DNA of 10,248 nucleotides from Pirellulaceae bacterium (GTDB lineage: Bacteria; Planctomycetota; Planctomycetia; Pirellulales; Pirellulaceae). Where the stretch lies: contig JASLRF010000026.1 of NCBI GenBank assembly GCA_030744095.1, positions 1 to 10,248 on the forward strand, in the 5' to 3' direction. The position numbers and the translations under genes are program-made. The notes below the pieces were generated by a model that ran no database searches, was not told where the DNA came from, and saw nothing but the letters and a program-made list of their open reading frames with translations. Below, piece by piece: positions 4,655 through 10,248 of this stretch (the stretch's first letter is position 1; each line of letters opens with the position of its first letter).

Positions 4655-7600
4655 ATGCCCCCATCGGATATTGTTATAAAGGGTGCCCGCGAACATAACC
4701 TTTGCGGTGTCGACGTTGTTTTACCCCGCAATCAGCTGATTTGCTTGTCTGGCGTCAGCGGTTCGGGCAAGAGCTCACTGGCCTTCGACACGCTTTACGC
4801 CGAAGGCCAGCGTCGCTACGTCGAAAGCCTCTCCAGCTTCGCGCGGCAGTTTCTTGGGCAGATGCCCAAGCCGGACGTCGATTTTATTGGCGGGCTCAGT
4901 CCGTCGATTTCCATCTCGCAGAAATCGTCCGGCAACAACCCGCGTAGCACCGTCGGTACGGTCACGGAAATCCAGGACTACTTGCGCGTGCTGTATGCTC
5001 GAGTGGGCGACGGTTACTGTCCCAAGTGTGGCGAAGCGATCACGGCCCAATCGCGCGAACAGATTCTGGCCCGCATCCTGGAACTCCCCGGCGGAACCAG
5101 GTTTGCCGTTTTGGCTCCAATCATTCGCGGCCACAAAGGAGAATACCGAGACCTGTTTATCGACCTGCTGAAGCAGGGTTTCGCTCGTGCGCGGGTCGAT
5201 GGGGAAACAGTTTCGTTGACCGACAACCTGGGGCTCGACCGGCAGATGCGTCACAACATCGAAGTTGTCGTCGACCGGCTCGAGGCAAGGCCTTCGATCC
5301 GAGGGCGATTGGCCGAAGCGGTCGAACTGGCACTGAAGATCGGCAAAGGCTCGCTGATCGTCGAGATTGCCGTCGAAAACGCTAGCGAGGCACCCGCACC
5401 GCCAGCAGCACCGGCCTCTGCAGACGCCGAGCCGAGCGACTCGCCATTGAAATCAAAGCGGCGATCGGCACGCAATAAGATCTCGCGTAAAGAGTCCCGA
5501 CACAACGACAACGACACCATCTACTCCGTCGACTACTCATGCGCGGCGTGCGGAATCAGTTTCGATCCCCCCAGCCCTCAGTTGTTCAGCTTCAACAGCC
5601 CGCAGGGAATGTGTCTGGAATGCGACGGACTGGGACAGCTCTATTCGTTCGATCCCGCGCTGCTCGTGCCCGATCCATCCCTGACGTTCAGGAAAGGGTG
5701 TTTCGACCTGATCGACCGTTGGAAAGAGATTGGTCGCTGGCGGCGCCATATTTACCAAGGTGTGGCGGACACGGTGGAACGCCTCCATGACTTGCCCGAG
5801 GGAACGCTTTTGGACACCCCGTGGCAGGACCTTGCGCCCAAACTTCAGGACGTGTTGATGTGGGGCACTGGCAAGCAACATATCACCTATACTTGGCGCG
5901 GCGGTGCGGCGCCGATCAAGTACGGTGGTACCTTCGAAGGCATCGTTCCGGAGCTGATGGGAAAGTACGGAACGACCAAGAGCACTCCGCATCGTCGCAA
6001 GCTTGAAAAGTACATGCGCAGGTTGCCCTGTGGTGCCTGCAAGGGCGATCGATTGAACGCCCAAGGCCGCAACGTACGGATCGAATCGACGCATCCACAG
6101 TTCGCCAAATCACCATCACTCTCGATGCCAGCCGTCTGCGCGTTGCCGATCAGTGACGCTGTCAATTTCTTCAGTGGCTTGAAACTCGATAAAACACGCA
6201 CCTTGATCGCCACCGAAGCACTCAAGGAAATCCGAGGACGCTTGGGATTTTTGACCAACGTTGGTTTGGACTACCTCACGCTCGCTCGCACGGCACCGAC
6301 CCTTTCCGGGGGCGAAACGCAACGCATTCGTTTGGCCGGCCAGATCGGTTCCGGTCTGGTGGGTGTGCTGTATATTCTGGACGAACCATCGATCGGACTA
6401 CACACGCGAGACAATGCGCGGCTGATCGACACGCTGTGTCGCCTTCGCGATATGGGCAATACGGTCGTCGTAGTTGAACACGACGAGGAGACAATGTGGG
6501 CCGCGGATCACCTGATCGATTTCGGACCAGGCCCCGGCGTTCGTGGCGGAGAAGTCGTCGTCGCGGGTCCTGCCGCGAAAGTCGCCAGGTCCAAGCGAAG
6601 CGTGACGGGCCAGTACCTCAAAGGCACGAAACAGATCGCGATCCCAGCGCAGCGTCGTCCGCCGGGTGAGACTTTTCTGCGGATCCGAGGTGCCACACAC
6701 AACAACCTCAAGAACGTCGATATCGAGATCCCGCTGGGCGGCTTCGTCTGTGTCACCGGCGTGTCTGGTTCAGGTAAAAGTTCGCTGGTGAACGACATCC
6801 TAGTGGAGTCGTTGCGGCGAGACTTGAACGGTGGCGAGGGCGAACCGGGCGCCCACCGTTCGCTGGAAGGCCTTGAACATCTCGACAAGCTTATCGCCAT
6901 TGATCAGTCGCCCATCGGTCGAACGCCCCGTTCGAATCCGGGCACCTATGTCAAGGTGTTTGACGAGATACGCAGTTTGTATGCCCGTATGCCTGACGCC
7001 AAGCGACGTGGTTTCAAGCCAGGCCGCTTCAGCTTCAACGTGAAGGGGGGACGTTGCGAAGCGTGCGAGGGCAACGGTTCGAACCGCCTGGGAATGGACT
7101 TTCTGGCGGATGTCTGGGTCACCTGTCCCGTTTGTGAAGGCCATCGTTATAATCGCGAAACGTTGCAAGTTAAGTTCAAGGAACGGTCGATCGCCGAAGT
7201 GCTGGAGATGGATGTCCAGCAGTTGCTCGAATTGTTTGAAAACGTACCGAAGGTTCGAGACAAGCTGCAGACGTTGCACGACGTTGGGCTCGACTACATT
7301 AAACTCGGCCAACCGTCCCCCACGTTGTCCGGTGGGGAAGCCCAACGCATCAAACTAGCGCGCGAACTGGCCAAGAAGAGTACGGGACAAACGCTGTACT
7401 TGCTCGACGAACCAACCACGGGACTGCACTTTGCCGATATCAAACTGCTGCTGAACGTCTTGCACGGATTTGCCGAAGTGGGGAATACGGTGCTGGTGGT
7501 CGAGCACAACTTGGATGTCATCAAGACCGCCGATTGGATCATCGACATGGGACCTGAAGGCGGATCGGGGGGAGGGGAAGTGGTCGCCGTTGGTACACCA

Positions 7601-10248
7601 GAGACGGTGGCCAAGACGAAGTCGCACACAGGCCGGGCGTTGGCTCGGTTGTTTGCCTCACGTAACGGTCGAGCGGGCACGAAGAAACCGCCAGGAAGAC
7701 GGGGGGACTCAATTCGCCGCCGTCGTGCCGCCGAGACAACACAGAAGATCAGTGTCCGCGGTGCCCAGCAGCACAATCTGAAGCGTGTCGATATCGACAT
7801 CATGCGGGACGAGATGACCGTCTTCTGCGGTCCCAGTGGTTCGGGCAAGAGTTCGCTGGCGATGGACACGATCTATGCGGAAGGGCAGCGCCGCTATGTC
7901 GAGAGCCTTAGTTCCTACGCACGGCAGTTCGTCGCGCAGATGCAAAAGCCGGCCATGGATCGTGTCGATGGCTTGTCGCCCGCAATCGCGATCGAACAGA
8001 AGAATCTTGGCAACACGCCACGCAGTACGGTCGGCACCGTGACCGAGGTATACGACTATCTGCGGATCTTGATGGCCAGGCTAGGGCAGCCGCATTGCCC
8101 GACATGCGATCTGGCGATTGGAACCCAGACTTCGGACGAGATCGTTGATAAGATCTTGGAGGAAGCCGAAGGGACGCGGCTGTATTTGATGGCGCCTCTG
8201 GAAGTCGAAGTCGGGCAGCAATACGAGACCGTTTGGGAAGATATCCGCGCGGCCGGGTTCGCGCGAATTCGTGTCAACGGCAAGACCTACGCGGTCGAAA
8301 CACCGCCGTCGATCGATCGCCGGCGCAAGTATCAAGTTGAAGTGGTTGTCGATCGGATCGTCGTCAAGCCGAGCGGTCGTTCGCGAATCGCCGATAGTGT
8401 CGAGACCGCGTTGGGATTCGGCAAAGGTGTTTTGCACGTCGCCCACGTCCAGGAAGAAGTGGCCGAGCCGCGTTGGGAAGTCGTCGTTCATAGCCAGCAT
8501 CTGGCTTGCGGCAAATGCGGACGCAGTTTCGAGCCGCTCACGCCGCATCAGTTTTCATTCAATAGTTACCTTGGCTGGTGTCCCGATTGCGAAGGGTTGG
8601 GCGTTCAAGTAGGTGCCAATCCAGCCGCCCTGCTGCGAGATCCCAAGAGCACGCTGGCCGATGGTGCCGTCGGCCTGTGGCCGAATTTGGATAACCAGGT
8701 CTCGCGGTTGATGCTGGAGTCACTCGCCCGGGAAACAGGCGTCCCGCTGGATATGCCGTTTGACCAGCTCAGCGCACGGCATCGTCGCATGATCATGCAC
8801 GGGACCGGCGAACAATGGTTTGACGTGTTCCGTCCCTCCCCCGATGCAAAGTCGAAAGAGAAGGCCGCTGCCAGGGGACCGTTGTTCCGTTTTCAATTCA
8901 AAGGACTGTATCCAGCCTTGGAGGAAGCCTCGCGCTTGTCACCCGCGTTCCGCAATCGATTGGAGACATTCGTTGGCGAAGTGGAATGTTCGGCCTGCAG
9001 CGGCAGCCGGCTTCGTGAGGATGCGGCGGCCACGCGACTGCGTGACCACACGGTTGACGATCTGTCTCGCCTGCCGCTGGGTGAACTGAAGAAAGTCGTC
9101 ACAGCGTGGCGTTTTTCGGCACGCGAGAAAAGGATTGCTGGCGAATTGATTCGCGAAGTCCAGGGACGTTTACAGTTTCTGTGTGATGTCGGCTTGACCT
9201 ACCTGACGTTGGCCCGCGGTGCGGCCACGTTGTCCAACGGCGAGGCACAGCGGATTCGTCTGGCCAGCCAGCTCGGCAGCGGGCTGTGCGGCGTACTTTA
9301 TGTGCTGGACGAACCGACTATTGGTCTGCATCCTCGCGACAACACACGCCTGCTCGCCGCAATACACAAGTTGCGAGACCTAGGGAACACGCTGCTAGTA
9401 GTCGAACACGACCGCGAAGTGATTGACGGCAGCGACGCGATCTGCGACTTCGGTCCCGGTGCCGGCAAGCACGGTGGTGAGATTGTTGCCCACGGTACGC
9501 CCGCGCAGGTGGCCAAACGGCGCCGTTCCGTGACGGGGCCGTATTTGAGCGGTCGCAAGGCAATTCCGATTCCCTCGAACCGACGCCTGACAGGGCGACT
9601 CGACAAACCAGAAGCCAAGGCACCGGCGAAATCCGCAGCGACAACAGTAAAACGCAAAGTGGCAAAAACCACGGCAAAAAAAGCCCGGCCCAAATCCACG
9701 TCATTGCCTGAACACCTGGCAATCTGTGGCGTTCGGCACAACAACTTGCGCAACGTCACCGTGAACATCCCGCTGGGGACGTTAACAGCGATCACCGGCC
9801 CGAGCGGTAGCGGAAAGAGTTCCTTGATCGATGATGTTCTGTGCGCGTCGCTTGCGCGGACCCTCCATCGTGCCGGCACGGTTCCTGGAGCGCATGACGA
9901 GATCCGTGGCATCGAACTGATCAACAAGGTGATCCAGGTCGACCAGCAGCCGCTGGGCAATTCGCCGTCGTCAAATCCGGCGACCTACACGGGCGTGTTC
10001 GAGTTGATTCGTGCGTTGTTTGCGCAGCTACCGGAATCGAAGTTGCGCGGCTACACGGCCCGCCGCTTTAGCTTCAATGTGCCCGGTGGCCGTTGCGAAG
10101 AATGCGAAGGTAACGGCCAACAGTGCATCGAAATGCACTTCTTGCCTGACGTGTGGGTCCGGTGTGAAACTTGCAATGGGCAGCGATACAACCCAGAGAC
10201 ACTTGCAGTCTCCTATCACGGTCGGTCGATCAGCGATGTGCTGAATAT
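4655..10248 (+). CDS. uvrA: Excinuclease ABC subunit UvrA, tandem-duplicated form (3' end outside window)
   Basis: UvrA scans DNA for bulky lesions and loads UvrB in nucleotide excision repair. The start is firm: a TAG lies in frame at 4634-4636 and this is the first ATG after it, with GGGAA at 4648-4652. The frame stays open for 1864 codons, about twice a normal UvrA (about 940). Copy 1 spans roughly 1-1000, copy 2 from about 1031. Walker A lysines are K39, K708, K1065 and K1721. Signatures are LSGGE at 550 and 891 but LSNGE at 1526-1530. Walker B Asp-Glu pairs are D576/E577, D918/E919 and D1552/E1553. Zinc modules sit at C296/299/320/323, C801/804/824/827, C1285/1288/1309/1312 and C1814/1817/1837/1840. 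Low-complexity inserts occur at 243-288, about 1001-1030 and 1640-1685. Double UvrAs are known from Chlamydiae and Planctomycetes. The fourth signature, fourth Walker B and C-terminus lie beyond the window. Confidence 0.97.
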   Translation, partial: MPPSDIVIKGAREHNLCGVDVVLPRNQLICLSGVSGSGKSSLAFDTLYAEGQRRYVESLSSFARQFLGQMPKPDVDFIGGLSPSISISQKSSGNNPRSTVGTVTEIQDYLRVLYARVGDGYCPKCGEAITAQSREQILARILELPGGTRFAVLAPIIRGHKGEYRDLFIDLLKQGFARARVDGETVSLTDNLGLDRQMRHNIEVVVDRLEARPSIRGRLAEAVELALKIGKGSLIVEIAVENASEAPAPPAAPASADAEPSDSPLKSKRRSARNKISRKESRHNDNDTIYSVDYSCAACGISFDPPSPQLFSFNSPQGMCLECDGLGQLYSFDPALLVPDPSLTFRKGCFDLIDRWKEIGRWRRHIYQGVADTVERLHDLPEGTLLDTPWQDLAPKLQDVLMWGTGKQHITYTWRGGAAPIKYGGTFEGIVPELMGKYGTTKSTPHRRKLEKYMRRLPCGACKGDRLNAQGRNVRIESTHPQFAKSPSLSMPAVCALPISDAVNFFSGLKLDKTRTLIATEALKEIRGRLGFLTNVGLDYLTLARTAPTLSGGETQRIRLAGQIGSGLVGVLYILDEPSIGLHTRDNARLIDTLCRLRDMGNTVVVVEHDEETMWAADHLIDFGPGPGVRGGEVVVAGPAAKVARSKRSVTGQYLKGTKQIAIPAQRRPPGETFLRIRGATHNNLKNVDIEIPLGGFVCVTGVSGSGKSSLVNDILVESLRRDLNGGEGEPGAHRSLEGLEHLDKLIAIDQSPIGRTPRSNPGTYVKVFDEIRSLYARMPDAKRRGFKPGRFSFNVKGGRCEACEGNGSNRLGMDFLADVWVTCPVCEGHRYNRETLQVKFKERSIAEVLEMDVQQLLELFENVPKVRDKLQTLHDVGLDYIKLGQPSPTLSGGEAQRIKLARELAKKSTGQTLYLLDEPTTGLHFADIKLLLNVLHGFAEVGNTVLVVEHNLDVIKTADWIIDMGPEGGSGGGEVVAVGTPETVAKTKSHTGRALARLFASRNGRAGTKKPPGRRGDSIRRRRAAETTQKISVRGAQQHNLKRVDIDIMRDEMTVFCGPSGSGKSSLAMDTIYAEGQRRYVESLSSYARQFVAQMQKPAMDRVDGLSPAIAIEQKNLGNTPRSTVGTVTEVYDYLRILMARLGQPHCPTCDLAIGTQTSDEIVDKILEEAEGTRLYLMAPLEVEVGQQYETVWEDIRAAGFARIRVNGKTYAVETPPSIDRRRKYQVEVVVDRIVVKPSGRSRIADSVETALGFGKGVLHVAHVQEEVAEPRWEVVVHSQHLACGKCGRSFEPLTPHQFSFNSYLGWCPDCEGLGVQVGANPAALLRDPKSTLADGAVGLWPNLDNQVSRLMLESLARETGVPLDMPFDQLSARHRRMIMHGTGEQWFDVFRPSPDAKSKEKAAARGPLFRFQFKGLYPALEEASRLSPAFRNRLETFVGEVECSACSGSRLREDAAATRLRDHTVDDLSRLPLGELKKVVTAWRFSAREKRIAGELIREVQGRLQFLCDVGLTYLTLARGAATLSNGEAQRIRLASQLGSGLCGVLYVLDEPTIGLHPRDNTRLLAAIHKLRDLGNTLLVVEHDREVIDGSDAICDFGPGAGKHGGEIVAHGTPAQVAKRRRSVTGPYLSGRKAIPIPSNRRLTGRLDKPEAKAPAKSAATTVKRKVAKTTAKKARPKSTSLPEHLAICGVRHNNLRNVTVNIPLGTLTAITGPSGSGKSSLIDDVLCASLARTLHRAGTVPGAHDEIRGIELINKVIQVDQQPLGNSPSSNPATYTGVFELIRALFAQLPESKLRGYTARRFSFNVPGGRCEECEGNGQQCIEMHFLPDVWVRCETCNGQRYNPETLAVSYHGRSISDVLN

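Noticed and set aside
4775..9960. Many minus-strand and alternate-frame open frames across uvrA
   Set aside because: All are shadows of the continuous uvrA frame, which carries every UvrA motif in order. No frameshift within uvrA is needed to explain them.

Overview
The window looks like chromosomal DNA from a planctomycete, probably of the Rhodopirellula/Pirellulaceae type. This rests on three things: a UvrA made of two complete UvrA copies in tandem (a form known from the Planctomycetes-Chlamydiae group), an RtcB-archease pair, and weak or absent Shine-Dalgarno sequences in front of several genes. The assignment is inference from family knowledge; no marker gene such as 16S rRNA is present.

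Layout from left to right. Positions 1-85 hold five perfect 17-bp tandem repeats, cut by the window edge. They run straight into a long imperfect palindrome (81-154). On the minus strand follow rtcB (RNA ligase, 209-1672) and, upstream of it, the gene for its activator archease (1734-2144), in one apparent RNA-repair operon. A short divergent region separates this operon from a plus-strand unit: pgk (phosphoglycerate kinase, 2291-3484) and, 15 nt later, a 58-residue helical hypothetical protein (3500-3676). A second palindrome of the same family as the first lies at 3706-3782. It is followed by a DJ-1/PfpI family gene with a very good ribosome binding site (3859-4422). A 232-nt intergenic stretch with potential RNA structure and a candidate promoter leads into uvrA (4655 to beyond 10248). 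The uvrA frame is open to the end of the window, giving 1864 codons, with the fourth ABC signature and C-terminus missing.

How the genes work together. RtcB and archease form a genuine functional pair that joins RNA ends. UvrA starts nucleotide excision repair with UvrB and UvrC, which are not in the window. pgk is core glycolysis. The DJ-1/PfpI protein may act in protein or metabolite damage control. Apart from the rtcB-archease pair, nothing indicates one shared system.

The points most worth a second look are as follows. The second UvrA copy has diverged at ATPase motifs (LSNGE in place of LSGGE, and NSPSSN in place of RTPRSN). PGK lacks the substrate-binding arginine in its usual GTAHRAH motif. 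Two related palindromic intergenic repeats share a TCGGGAGTCTTTTTCG-like core, one of them fused to a minisatellite. I found no CRISPR array, insertion sequence, tRNA or rRNA.
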